A DNA stretch of 64,000 bases from Ottelia alismoides (taxonomy: Eukaryota; Streptophyta; Magnoliopsida; Alismatales; Hydrocharitaceae), in NCBI GenBank assembly GCA_037367405.1, contig JAZKJV010007246.1, positions 186,001 through 250,000 on the forward strand, in the 5' to 3' direction. Positions 32,726 to 44,137 of this stretch are shown here, in pieces. The notes beneath the pieces were generated by a model. That model did not search any database and was not told the origin of the DNA. It saw only the letters and a list, made by a program, of their open reading frames with translations. Both the position numbers and the translations under genes were made by a program. The number at the start of each line of letters is the position of its first letter. The stretch's first letter is position 1.

Positions 32726-35251
32726 TGTTAGCAATGTGAGCCCGAGGCGAACAATTCATACAATAAATGTTATTGTAATTAATTATTTATCAATAAAAGT
32801 TATTGATTATGTTCCACTCCCTTTCTGATATTGAATGAATGAATGCACTATAAGATCCCTCTATACAATTAGGGTTATGTACCATGGCCAACTTGATAAT
32901 CATACAGTTGTTGATTCATTGATTGAATCATAGAGGCTGATGCTTGGATGAATATCTAAGGAGTTAGATAGAGGAGTCATCAAGCATCATAAATGATTGA
33001 CAAGTAGTGATCTCTAGTCTAAGTGGGAGATGGCAATCCAATCTCATTAGACTGATATCTGATCGACCTCTTGATGCAGGTCCTCTGCATGGGAATATTG
33101 ATCCAGAGGTATCAGGTTAGTTGAGTCAATGAGTTGACTTAACGAGATCGACAGAACCAAAGACCTATGATGAATACTGCCACATCACAGGCAAACATCC
33201 TCTGACCAGAGACATATGTATTGCTATATGTCTAAGTATGTACATTTGGCAGACCAATAGGTTGATGACCTATCCATGGTCTATATACTGACGAGCTGGT
33301 GTGCATGTAATGGCATATGAGTAAATATGATCTCTCAAAGGGATCATACAGGTTCACTTGTGAATCGGGAGACATGAGCTCACTCATGAAGTTTTGGGAT
33401 TGACCAAATTCCATGCATGGTCATTATGCTTTAGAAGCATGATATGAATTTGACGGTAAGATATATGCTTTGTGAAAGCATATGATCTGTACTATATCCC
33501 AACAACTAAGATTGAGAACTCAGTGATCAAACCCTGAAGATGACAGTGTAAAAGTGATCTATATCTTCAAGATGATCATGAGTCTTCAAGTATGCAGGAT
33601 GTACAGGTATTGGGAATACCTGAAGGGTGATTTGATCATAAACGATTGTATAACCATGACGCTTCCATTCCGAGGGAGTGATGAAACAGGTCTGGATTTT
33701 TAGTGACTCCTCTCATTAGAGAAGTGATCAAATCTTAGTCCATATACTGGACATTGATCTTAATAAGATTCAGATGCAATGAGAAGATTAGGTTACGGTC
33801 TTGATTTAATCAAGCATCTATGAGAGGTCCATGGGATCTGGATTTGAGATGTGATCTCAATATCCATGTCACTATACGTGGAACAATACAATTGCCATGT
33901 CCTTATCTCCAATTATCTGAGGAGAAATAGCATTGTTCTTAAATAGTTTAAGAATAATTGCATAAGATCTAAGCAATGATAAATTGATAATTAAATGTGA
34001 TTAATTTTCATGATGTATGAGGAATTATCCAATATAATTAAATGGGATTAATTATTATTGATAAGAATAACGTGGATAGTAATATCCAATTATTTGTAAT
34101 ATATTATAAATGTGATTTATAATGTATTAGAGAGAGCTAATTATAATTTATATTTGTAGATTAATTATTGATGTGGATTGGATACACATTGTCTAATTGC
34201 TTGAAAATGTAAATTATATTTTGTTTTGGGTTGTGAATGTGATTCACAATTTTCCAATGTCAAGTTTGCAATATTCCCAAAATTAATTGAGGATTATTTT
34301 TTGGTGAATAAAAATACCAACAAATAGTTGTTGGAAATAAGTTCAGAGAAAAACAAGGAGATGTGCAATCTCATGGGAATCCATGAGATTGCCCTCCCCA
34401 TATGGGAAGGAGGTGGCGACACCAATATCTTTATGGAATTGGTGGCCGTCCACTCCCTCTAATGGGGAAGGTGGATCTCATTTGTATTTTCACTCCTTAT
34501 TTGATTGGTTTAATTTGGTATTAATATATATTTTATTTATCAAATATATTTAATCAAAATTAAATCACAAGTTGTTGGCTTTTACCAATAACAATCTTGA
34601 CCATTGGATTGACATAAATCAATCTCATCCATTGATTTTATATGTCCCATGGATTGAGATCCATGTATTCCAAAACCCTATAAATAGAGAGGCATTCCAT
34701 ACTCTCTATTTACATGCTATTGTAGCACACATCTCTCTCTCTTTCTCCATACTCGACAGCCCTCTCTCCCTCTCTTCTTGATGGTCGTCCACCATATCTT
34801 GGTGGAGAGAATCGTCGACGACCGTGCCATCGTGCTGCCGCTTTGACGCTCTGAGGTTCTCCATCTACTTGGATTGCTTCACTTACGAAGGAGACGTTCA
34901 ATCTCGTGTGACAAGATCAGGAGCAACCGTGCTTGGATCATCTTCTTGGATTGCGAGGACACTGCGAGTCATCCCCGCGCTCGCAAGCCGTTACTCCAAC
35001 GATCGGTCTTGAGACAGGAGGTCTCTTCTCTTAGAGACTTGATCAACCACGCTTCAAGAGGTATTGCATTATACTTGTTGTGGTTATAAATGAAACGATC
35101 TGAGAATGGTTCTCGGATCATGTGGTTTCATCGAATAAAATTTTTTAAATTCTGCTGCACCGAACAACTAGTGCGACTAGTCGTTCTTCGTCATATACGA
35201 TACGATGATCATGCTTCCATGATGCGCTTGAGGATTTCTCCATATCCTTAA
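32726..35251 (+). repeat. C2 5' LTR (2526 bp)
   Basis: TGTTAGCAATGTGAGCC at the start; the end reads CCTTAA where the 3' LTR has CCTTCA. The TATA box TATAAATA lies at 34679-34686, within AACCC-TATAAATAGAGAGGCA, about 570 bp before the end. Confidence 0.95.
34679..34686 (+). promoter_or_regulatory. TATA box of the C2 5' LTR
   Basis: TATAAATA, a canonical plant TATA box, conserved at the same LTR position in the other three copia LTRs. It would drive the genomic RNA. Confidence 0.8.
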
Positions 35252-35253
35252 AG

Positions 35254-35267
35254 TGGTATCAGAGCCA
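35254..35267 (+). other. Initiator-Met tRNA primer-binding site of C2
   Basis: TGGTATCAGAGCCA, an exact match to the classic plant copia primer site, two bases after the 5' LTR. Confidence 0.95.
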
Positions 35268-36988
35268 GGTTGATGGTTTCGAATATGATTCGAAAACCGA
35301 GGACGACTTGGGTTCGTTAATGTCGCGAAATTTTTCATTGCATTTGATTTCGCAGATCTGTTTAGTAAATAAATTCGGCACTGTTTAAATTGTTTAAACA
35401 CGAATTTAATACTTGTATTTTTGTTCCCCATTAAATAAGGAAACCATAGGATCTGAGTTTGCGTAAATCAGATTTCGTATGCTCTAGATATGGTTGTTTT
35501 AATGAACATGTATGCACTGTTGCGGGAACTGTAGATCTGAACGTGATTAAAATGTTAATTACTGTATAGACTTGCCTCTAAATGCGTGAAACGTCACTTG
35601 TCTTCTGTCCTAAATCAAGTTAGTAACCTATGAAAATTGAGTTTGTCTAATTTGGATTTAAATATTTTGAGATATATTAATTTTAGTGAATAGGGGTCAC
35701 TGCTGAAATTACTGTCCTAATCTAGAACCAAGTGATTGTCAATTAGTGAAATTAATTGTTAATTTCGTGAAATAATCTTGAAATAAATTTGTGAACTATT
35801 GGAAGATGATTATTTACCTAATTGTCTTGGCCTCAATCAATTAATTGATTAAGATGTGATCTAAATCATAATTGGAAACCACAATCTTCAAACTTGATGC
35901 TTGAATAGGATTTGGGAATTTGTGTAGCAAATTTCCTTATAATAAAAAATGTTTTGATTATTACTATATGGTACAATTTCGGTTGAAGAACCTATGATCA
36001 TCTCAAGTACAAATTAATAAATTTGGCATTATCCTTTCCCGAGGCGGATATGGCGTCTAGTCAGGGATCACTGGGGTAGCGGGTTGCAACGTATGTGGTC
36101 CGTCCCACTCCCGTCGGTACTGGCCATGACAACGGGTAGGGCTGGGATAATGTCCGAGGGATTAAGTTGTATTTTTATAATTATTAAAATTCGAATTAAC
36201 ACGTATTTTGAGATATTACCATATTTATATTCAAGTAAAATAATCAAGTTTGATTGATTGAATTGGATTGATAATTAATTTAATATGACTAAATTGATTA
36301 TGTCCAATTAAAATACTCTAATATGATTAGAGTTATTAATTCCCTTGGAAGAATTGATTATATGAATGTGATTCATAGTAATTAATTAGAATTTGAATAA
36401 GAGATGGAGGATCACACAAGTGACATCCATGGTCTCCCATCAAGGCGAAGAGTTTCGTCGTCAGATATTATGTGTAGGAGACGCCTATCCGAAGTGACAG
36501 CTCCTGCATATGATCCATATGGATCGGACTCGTCGCTTCTCGAAAGAGTAAGGACGTATACATAGTGACCCTAATGTCGAGTCCTCATATTATTGAGGCG
36601 ATATTGGATTGTGCATAACGAGTTGTATTCCTGTTGATGGTTGGTTCAATTAATGACGGGTCAACATCACCTTAGGGATGGTGGGCCCGGGTATTCAAGA
36701 CCGAATTGAAAATGCAAGTTGGACTTGTAAGACGGAATATGTTCCCGCTTCTCTTTATTGGAGTCATAAGTTCTCATATTATTGGGATATGACAAAGATA
36801 AAGAGGAGATCCCAGTTCTTGCTTGAGATATATCGGTAAGTATATCTCCTACTTTGAAAGTGAATTAGGGAATAAACTTTCATGGTTGACATAGCAGGAC
36901 TAATTTGTTTCAAAATGCCTTAATCAAATAAAACTAAATTGAATATATGATTATATGTTCTAATATAGTGCATTCTCATTTTCAGAAA
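35268..36988 (+). other. C2 untranslated leader
   Basis: 1.7 kb without a supported gene, collinear with the C1 leader. It includes the conserved GC-richer block near 36040-36150 (GTCGGTACTGGCCATGACAA). Confidence 0.75.
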
Positions 36989-38235
36989 ATGAAATCCATG
37001 AACCCACTGAGTAGGCTTCTGGAGGTCAACCAATTGACCGACCCAAATTACTCAGATTGGATCCGTAATTTGGAGCTTGTTCTCTCCGCAGAGCGCATAA
37101 TCTATGTGCTCTCTGAGGACAAGCATGAGAACCCTAAATCCAAGGAATAAAAAGCATTTAATGACAAGTATGATGAAGATCATGTCTTTGATAGATTCTA
37201 CATCTTGGGTTCTCTCTCCAATGTTCTTCAGAAACAACATGTGGAGATGAGTACTTGCCAAGAGATCATGCAGAATCTAAAGGATATGTTTGGTGACATT
37301 AACTGCACCCAGCAGTACAATGTTATGAAAGACCTCATTCGCTGCAAGATGCAGGAAGGAACTTCGGTTCGTGAACATGTACTCAAAATGTTTGGGTACT
37401 TGTCGAAGCTGGAGACTCTTGGGGCAACAATGGATGCAGACATGCAAGCTGACTTCATTCTGCTGTCATTGGCCAAATCTTTCAATAACTTTGTAGTGTC
37501 ATTCCACATGAACAAGCTGGAATTGACAAGCGCTGCTCTCCTTGCTGCATTAAAGTCTGCAGAAGACGTGATGAAGAAGGATGGTCCCACTGGCAGTGCA
37601 ATGGTTGCACAGGTCAGAGGGAAGCGTGGTCGGAAGCATGGTTTTTGGAAGGGCCCTGCCAGAAGAGAAAGAAGAAGGGACAAAGTGTTGGCTCTTCTTC
37701 CAATGCGTCCACTCTAATGGCGTCGAAGAAAATCAACTTCTGTCACCACTGCAAAAAGCCAGGGCATTGGAAGCGTAACTGTCCAGAATACCTGAAGTCC
37801 TTCGACAAAGGTAAAGCCCCATCAGGTATTAAATCTACTTTCATCATTGAAACTAGCTTTCACGTTGGACGAGAAGGAAGTTGGGTTGTAGATTCTGGTG
37901 CTTCTGTTCATGTATGCAATTTGTTACATTTGTTTCAGGAAACTAGAAGTCTTGAGGAAGGGGAGATAGTCATCCAGAGGGGATCTGATGCAAGTGTTGC
38001 AGCAGTGGCCGTCGGGACTTGTATACTATCATTATCTAGTGGTAGAGTCCTTATACTTAAAGAATGTCTTTATGTACCCGAAGTCAGAAGGAACTTGATA
38101 TCTGTATCTAAGATTGTTAAAAGCGGTTATTATTTCCTTTTCTTTAAAAAAATAGTCATAAATTGTTATGATAAATATATTGCGGATGGTGTTTTGACTT
38201 CTAGTGGACTCTATGAGTTGTGTATTGATAAATGT
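36989..38235 (+). pseudogene. C2 copia Gag and protease (broken, motifs intact)
   Basis: The start is the ATG of MKSMNPLSRLLEVNQL. The UBN2-type gag runs to about 37640 with a TAA at 37148-37150. A frameshift near 37660 leads to the basic region and an intact zinc knuckle CHHCKKPGHWKRNC (37741-37785), then the protease with SWVVDSGASVHVCN (Asp codon 37891-37893), SGRVLILKECLYVPEV and NLISVSK. A frameshift near 38230 separates it from integrase. Unlike C1, the knuckle ligands and the protease Asp are all present. Confidence 0.88.
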
Positions 38236-39230
38236 CATAAATGTTACAACCACTAATAAAAACCCTAAAATATCCAGGAATAATGAAAATCATTCAAACA
38301 TGATTTGGCATCAAAGGCTTGGTCATTTATCTGTTGATAGGATCAATAGATTGATAAAGGATGGACCTTTAGATTTTCTACAGGTTCAATCTTTACCTAC
38401 CTGTGAACATTGTATTCGTGGTAAAATGACTAGGATGCCTTTCCGTAATAAGGTTACTAGATGCGGAGGTATTATTGACTTGATACATACCGATTTATGT
38501 GGTCCCTTCTGTACTGCGACTCAAAATGGATATCGATATTATTTGACATTTATTGATGACCATTCGCGATACGGGTTTGTCTTTCTATTACGTCATAAAT
38601 CCGAAACCTTTGAAAAGTTCAGTGAATTCAAGGTTTTGGTTGAGAACCAAACCGATAGGAAGATTAAACGAATTCGATCTAATCGAGGTGGCGAGTACCT
38701 CTCTAATGAATTCAATGAATACCTCAAAGAGAATGGAATTGTCTCCAATCTCACTACTCCTGGAACTCCCCAACTTAATGGTGTTGCTGAAAGACGCAAC
38801 AAGACCATCATGGATATGGTCTGTTCAATGATGAGTAAAGCACATTTACCACTTAGTTTATGGGGATATGCAGTAGAGACTGCAATATATATCCTGAATA
38901 AGATTCCTAGCAAATCTGTACCTAAGACTCCTCATGAGCTCTGGTATGGAACCAAACCTAGTGTTAAGTACTTGAGGGTTTGGGGTTGCTTGGTCCATGC
39001 GAAGAACGTGTACATGAGTAAGCTGGAATCTCGCACTCGTGAGTGTTACTTCATTGGGTATGTTAGAGATGGTATTGGATACCAGCTCTATGACCCTGAG
39101 ACCCAAAAGGTTTTTGTTTCTAGAGATGTGAAATTTCGTGAGGATGATTTCCTTAAAGGTCAAGATAAAAATGAAGTAGAGTAACTCATTGAATCCCCTG
39201 AGGATTCTGAGCTTCCTAGACCATAAACTG
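38236..39230 (+). pseudogene. C2 copia integrase (mostly open)
   Basis: An open frame from about 38204 to 39184 covers the HHCC domain (WHQRLGHLS ... CEHCIRGKM), the core with TDLCGPF, IRSNRGGEYLSNEF and GVAERRNKT (Glu codon 38789-38791), and the downstream part (ELWYGTKPSVKYLRVWGC, CYFIGYVRDG, VFVSRDVKF). The second catalytic position is Asn rather than Asp in IRSNRGG, so the enzyme is probably dead. A TAA at 39182-39184 ends it before RT. Confidence 0.87.
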
Positions 39231-39280
39231 AAGAAGTAAATAAAGATGAAACACCCTTACCTCTTCGAAGGAGTTCGAGG

Positions 39281-40862
39281 GTGGTTGCACCACCTGAAAG
39301 GTATGGATTCCATGTGTCAAATGAAATTGACAATGATCCTACTTCATTTGATGAAGCACTCGCGGATCATGACATGGATAGATGGATGCTAGCAATGAAG
39401 TCAGAAATTGACTCCATGCATAAGAATGGTGTATGGACCCTCGAGGATCCACCTAAAGGGGTAAAACCCATTGGGTGCAAATGGATATTCAAGCAAAGAG
39501 GGGACCTGATGGGAAAGTAGAGACTTTCAAAGCACGGCTCGTAGCCAAGGGCTACACACAGAGAAAAGGCATCGACTACGATGAGACATTCTCTCCTGTG
39601 GCTATGCTTAAATCCATCAGGGCATTGCTGGCTATAGATGCATATCTTGACTACAACATCTGGCAGATGGGCGTCAAGACGGCTTTCCTCAATGGATACC
39701 TCGAGGAGGATATCTACATGGAGCAGCCCTAGGGCTTCATGACAGAGGATGGTAAAGTATGCAATCTGAAGAAATCCATCTATGGGCTCAAGCAAGCTTC
39801 TCGTAGCTGGAACATCAGATATGACGAAACCATAAAGAGTTATGATTTTGTGCAGAATCCTGATGAACCTTGTGTATACAAGAAGCTTAGTGGGAGCGCC
39901 ATTGTGTTCATCGTGCTTTATGTAGATGACATTCTTAACACTGAGAATGATACATGGATGATGACCAGTGTGAAGATTTGGCTATCCCATACCTTCGAGA
40001 TGAAAGATCTTGTAGAAGCCTCTTACATCTTGGGTTTGAAGTTGTTCAGAAACTGGGAAAAGAGGATTTTGGGATTGTCACAACATGGATACATTAAGAA
40101 AATTCTTGAACGATTCCGTAAGGATAGTTCCAAGAAAGGATTCCTACCCTTAAGACATGGTATCCACCTATCTAAAGGAATGGCTCCTCAAACTGCTGAG
40201 GAAAAGAAAGCCATGGTTGGATGCCCTTATGCATCAGTTGTAGGAAGCTTAATGTATGCTATGATGTGCACTAGGACAGATATCTGCCATGCAGTGGGAG
40301 TGGTAAGTTGTTACCAATCCTGCTATGGAGAACAACACTGGAATGCAGTAAAGAACATATTCAAATATCTAAGACGGACGCAAGATTACATCTTGGTCTA
40401 CGGAGATGGTGATCTCCAAGTCTTGGGATATACAGATTCTGACTTCTGATCGGATATTGATGATCGAAAGTCGACATCAGGGTTTGTGTTCCTGTTGAAT
40501 GGTGGTGATGTGAGCTGGAGAAGCAATACATTGCCGCATCGGATGCTGCAAAGGAGGCGGTGTGGTTGCGTAAGTTCGTCCAGGAGCTTGGCGTAGTTTC
40601 CTCTGATACTCCCATCTCGCTGCTCTGTGATAACACGGGAGCCATTTCCCAGGCGAAGGAACCCAGATGGCATCAGAAGAGCAAGCACATAGAAAGGAAA
40701 TACCACATCATTCGGGAGATTCAAAAGCGTTGTGACTTCATCATCACCATGGTGGCCTCTGCTGACAACGTTACTGATCCTCTTACCAAACCTCTGACAC
40801 AGAAGGTTTTCGACCAACATGTAATAAGTATGGGTTTAAGGATTGTTCCTGAATGGTTTTGA
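39281..40862 (+). pseudogene. C2 copia reverse transcriptase and RNase H (frameshift and deletion)
   Basis: RT starts in one frame (MKSEIDSMHKNGVWTLEDPP), shifts near 39490, then reads [41 protein letters not shown], a TAG near 39730, [15 protein letters not shown], the intact active site LYVDDIL (YVDD 39919-39930) and HGIHLSKGMAPQ. RNase H (YTDSDF) has a TGA near 40449. About 40 nt are missing near 40525, removing the part equivalent to DSTIEAEY in C1, including a catalytic acid. The tail KHIERKYHIIREI ... DPLTKPLTQKVFDQHVI is intact and ends at 40862, overlapping the polypurine tract. Confidence 0.88.
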
Positions 40863-40877
40863 GGGCTAGTAGGAAAT
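40861..40877 (+). other. Polypurine tract of C2
   Basis: GAGGGCTAGTAGGAAAT directly before the 3' LTR start TGATAGCAATG; it overlaps the pol stop codon. Confidence 0.85.
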
Positions 40878-43402
40878 TGATAGCAATGTGAGCCTGAGGC
40901 AAACCATTCCTACAATAGATGTTATTGTAATTAATGATTTATCAATAAAAGTTATTGATTATGTTTCACTCCCTTTCTGATATTGAATGAATGAATGCAC
41001 TATAAGGTCCCACTGTACAATTAGGATTATGTACCATGGCCAACTTGATAATCATACAGTTGTTGATTCATTGATTGAATCATAGAGGCTGATGCTTGGA
41101 TGAATATCTAAGGAGTTAGATAGAGGAGTCATCAAGCATCATCAATGATTAACAAGTAGTGATCTCCAGTCTGAGTGGGAGATGGCAATCCTATCTCATT
41201 AGACTGATATCTGATCAACCTCTTGATACAGGTCCTCTGCATGGGAATATTGATTCAGAGGTATCAGGTTAGTTTAGTCAATGAGTTGACTTAACGAGAT
41301 CAAGATAACCAAAGACCTATGATGAATACTGTCACATCACAGGCAAACATCCTCTGACAAAAGACATATGTATTGCTATATGTCTAAGTATGTACATTTG
41401 GCAGACCAATAGGTTGATGACCTAACCAAGGTCTATATACCGGCGAGCTGGTGTGCATGTAAGGGCATATGAGTAATATGATCTCTCAAAGGGATCATAC
41501 AGGTTCACTTGTGAACCGGGAGACACGAGCTTACTTATGAGGTTTTGGGATTGACCAAATTCCATGCATGGTCATCATGCTTTAGAAGCATGATATGAAT
41601 TTGAAGGTAAGATATATGCTTTGTTAAAGCATATGATCTGTACTATATCCCAAGAACCAAGATTAAGAAACTTAGTGATCAAACCCTGAAGATGACAGTG
41701 TAAAAGTGATCTATATCTTCAGGATGATCATGAGTCTTCCAGTATGTAGGATGTACAGTTATTGGGAATACCTGAAGGGTGATTTGATCATAAACGATTG
41801 TATAACCATGACGCTTCCATTCCGAGGGAGTGATGAAACAGGTATGGATTTTAGTGACTCCTCTCATTAGAGAAGTAATCTAATCTTAGTCCATATACTG
41901 GACATTGATCTGACTAAGATTCAGATGCAATGAGAAGATTAGGTTTACGGTCTTGATTTAATCAAGCATCTATGAGAGGTCCATGGGATCTGGATTTGAG
42001 ATGTGATCTCAATATCCATGTCACTATACGTGGAACAATACAATCGCCCTGTCCTTATCTCCAAGTATCTGAGGGGAAATAACATTGTTCTTAAATAGTT
42101 TAAGAATAATTCTATAAGATCTAAGCAATGAGAAATTGATAATTAAATGTGATTTAATTATCATGATGTATAAGGAATTATCCAATATAATTAAATGTGA
42201 TTTAATTATTATGGATAAGAATAATGTGGATAGTAATATCCAGTTATTCATAATATATTATAAATGTTATTTATAATGTATTAGAGAGAGCTAATTATAA
42301 TTTATATTTGTAGATTAATTATTGATGTGTATTGGATACACATTGTCTAATTAATTGAAAATGTAAATTATATTTTGTTTGGGCTGTGAATGTGATTCAC
42401 AATTTTCCAATGTCAGGTTTGCAATATTCCCAAAATTAATTGAAAATTATTTTTGGAGAATAAAAATACCAACAAATAGTTGTTGGAAATAAGTTCAGAG
42501 AAAAACAAGGAGATGTGCAATCTCATGGGAATCCATGAGATTGCCCTCCCCATATGGGAAGGAGGTGGCGACACCAATTCCTTTATGGAATTGGTGGCCG
42601 TCCACTCCCTCTAATGGGGAAGGTGGATCTCATTTGTATTTTCACTCCTTATTTGATTGGTTTAATTTGGTATTAATATATATTTGATTTATCAAATATA
42701 TTTAATCAAAATTAAATCAAAAGTTGTTGGCTTTCACCAACAACTATCTTGACCATTGGCTTGACATAAATCAATCTCATCCATTGATTTTATATGTCCC
42801 ACGGATTGAGATCCATGGATCCCAAAACCCTATAAACAGAGAGGCATACCATACTCTCTATTTACATGCTATTGTAGCACACATCTCTCTCTCTTTCTCC
42901 ATACTCGACAGCCCTCTCTCCCTCTCTTCTTGGTGGCCGTCCACCATATCTTGGTGGAGAGAATCGTCGACGCCCGTGCCATCGCGTTGCCGCTTCGACG
43001 CTCTGCAGTTCTCCGTCTACTTGGAGTGCTTCACTACGGAGGAGATGTTTGATCTCGTGTGACGAGATCAGGAGCAACCGTGCTTGGATCATCTTCTTGG
43101 ATTGCGAGGACACCACGACTCATCCCCGCGCTCGTAAGCCGTTACTCCAACGATCGGACTTGAGACAGGAGGTCTCTTCTCTTTGAGACTTGATCAACCA
43201 CGCTTCAAGAGGTATTGCATTATACTTGTTGTGGTTATAGATGAAACGATCTGAGAATGGTTCTCGGATCATGTGGTTTCATCGAATAAAATTTTTTAAA
43301 TTCCGCTACACCGAACAACTAGTGCGACTAGTTGTTCTTCGTCGTATCCGATACGATGATCACGCTTCCGTGATGCGCTTGAGGATTTCTCCATATCCTT
43401 CA
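40878..43402 (+). repeat. C2 3' LTR (2525 bp)
   Basis: Collinear with 32726-35251 and ending CCTTCA. TATA-like TATAAACA is at 42831-42838. The target duplication ACTCG follows at 43403-43407. Confidence 0.95.
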
Positions 43403-43716
43403 ACTCGGGCCTAGGTCCGGAGTCCTATCTTGGGATCCACTCGGTGTCCTCCACAACTGATTCTGCACGTGCTGTATGTGACTCCTCAAGGCACGTGGAC
43501 CAGAGCTCTAATAAGTCGGCTTTTTCTTGTGAATTAATTAATTAGGTCCAATTATTCAAACCATAGGTACATACAGGCAATTAAGTGTTTGGATCCTAAT
43601 TAATTACGTCACAATCAAGCAAAATCCTAAGCTAAGGATGAAAACCGCGTAAATCAGACAAGTACTAAATAAACAGTCGAAAACCGCTTAAAACTGCAAA
43701 AAACCGGTGAGGTCCC

Positions 43717-43736
43717 CCGAGCACATCGGTGCTCGG
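43717..43736 (-). other. Leader hairpin, perfect 8-bp stem (G2)
   Basis: CCGAGCAC and GTGCTCGG flank ATCG. Counterpart of G1 4429-4448. It is a candidate dimerisation or packaging stem-loop, by position only. Confidence 0.55.
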
Positions 43737-43949
43737 CGAAATAGACCCCGAAAAATCACAAGTGTCCAAGTTCGTTCCAGGTCCCTATATTATTACAAAT
43801 TAATAATTTGCTGAAAGTAAATCTAAACTAAACCTAATCTACGACTAATCCACGCGGCCATTCCGCGGCTCCCGCACTCCTGCTCGGTTCCTTGCGCTCT
43901 CCTGCGGCATCGTAGAGAAGGAAGCCGCCTCCGGCTCTCGCGGTTGCGT

Positions 43950-43967
43950 CGGCTTCCGAAGAAGCTG
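43950..43967 (-). other. Leader hairpin with UUCG loop (G2)
   Basis: The transcript strand reads CAGCTTC-TTCG-GAAGCCG. One pair is lost relative to G1 (4645-4662), but the loop and its closing C-G pair are kept. Confidence 0.55.
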
Positions 43968-44116
43968 CCTCGATCCTCGGGCTCTCGCAAGTAAATAAAC
44001 AGAGTTTCAAACCAGATTACTGTAAACAATCAAATAAAATATATCTACAAAATTTCTACAAAAAGCCGCGAAAAAGAAAAACCACAGAAAGATCAAAATT
44101 GACTACTAAGTCGTGC

Positions 44117-44134
44117 TCCCCGGCAACGGTGCCA
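44117..44134 (-). other. Primer-binding site for tRNA-Asp (G2)
   Basis: The minus strand reads TGGCACCGTTGCCGGGGA, 17 of 18 bases complementary to the plant tRNA-Asp 3' end, three bases (GAA) after the 5' LTR. Confidence 0.94.
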
Positions 44135-44137
44135 TTC

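Larger units (their letters stand above)
32726..43402 (+). mobile_element. Complete Ty1/copia retrotransposon C2
   Basis: LTRs of 2526 and 2525 bp (TGTTAGCAATG... and TGATAGCAATG...CA), Met-tRNA primer site, 1.7 kb leader, gag-PR-INT-RT-RH, polypurine tract. It is flanked by the 5-bp duplication ACTCG (32721-32725 and 43403-43407). Insertion was into the leader of G2. LTR divergence is about 4% over a 340-bp stretch compared by eye, so it is the youngest element here. It is the same family as C1. The copia sublineage is not assigned. Confidence 0.96.
43403..44116 (-). other. G2 leader, primer-site-proximal part
   Basis: Resumes the G2 leader after C2. It holds AAACCGC words (43640-43710), the hairpin CCGAGCAC-ATCG-GTGCTCGG (43717-43736), a GC-rich patch (43855-43990) and the UUCG hairpin (43950-43967), in the same order as G1 4330-4700. 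No gene is seen. Confidence 0.75.
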
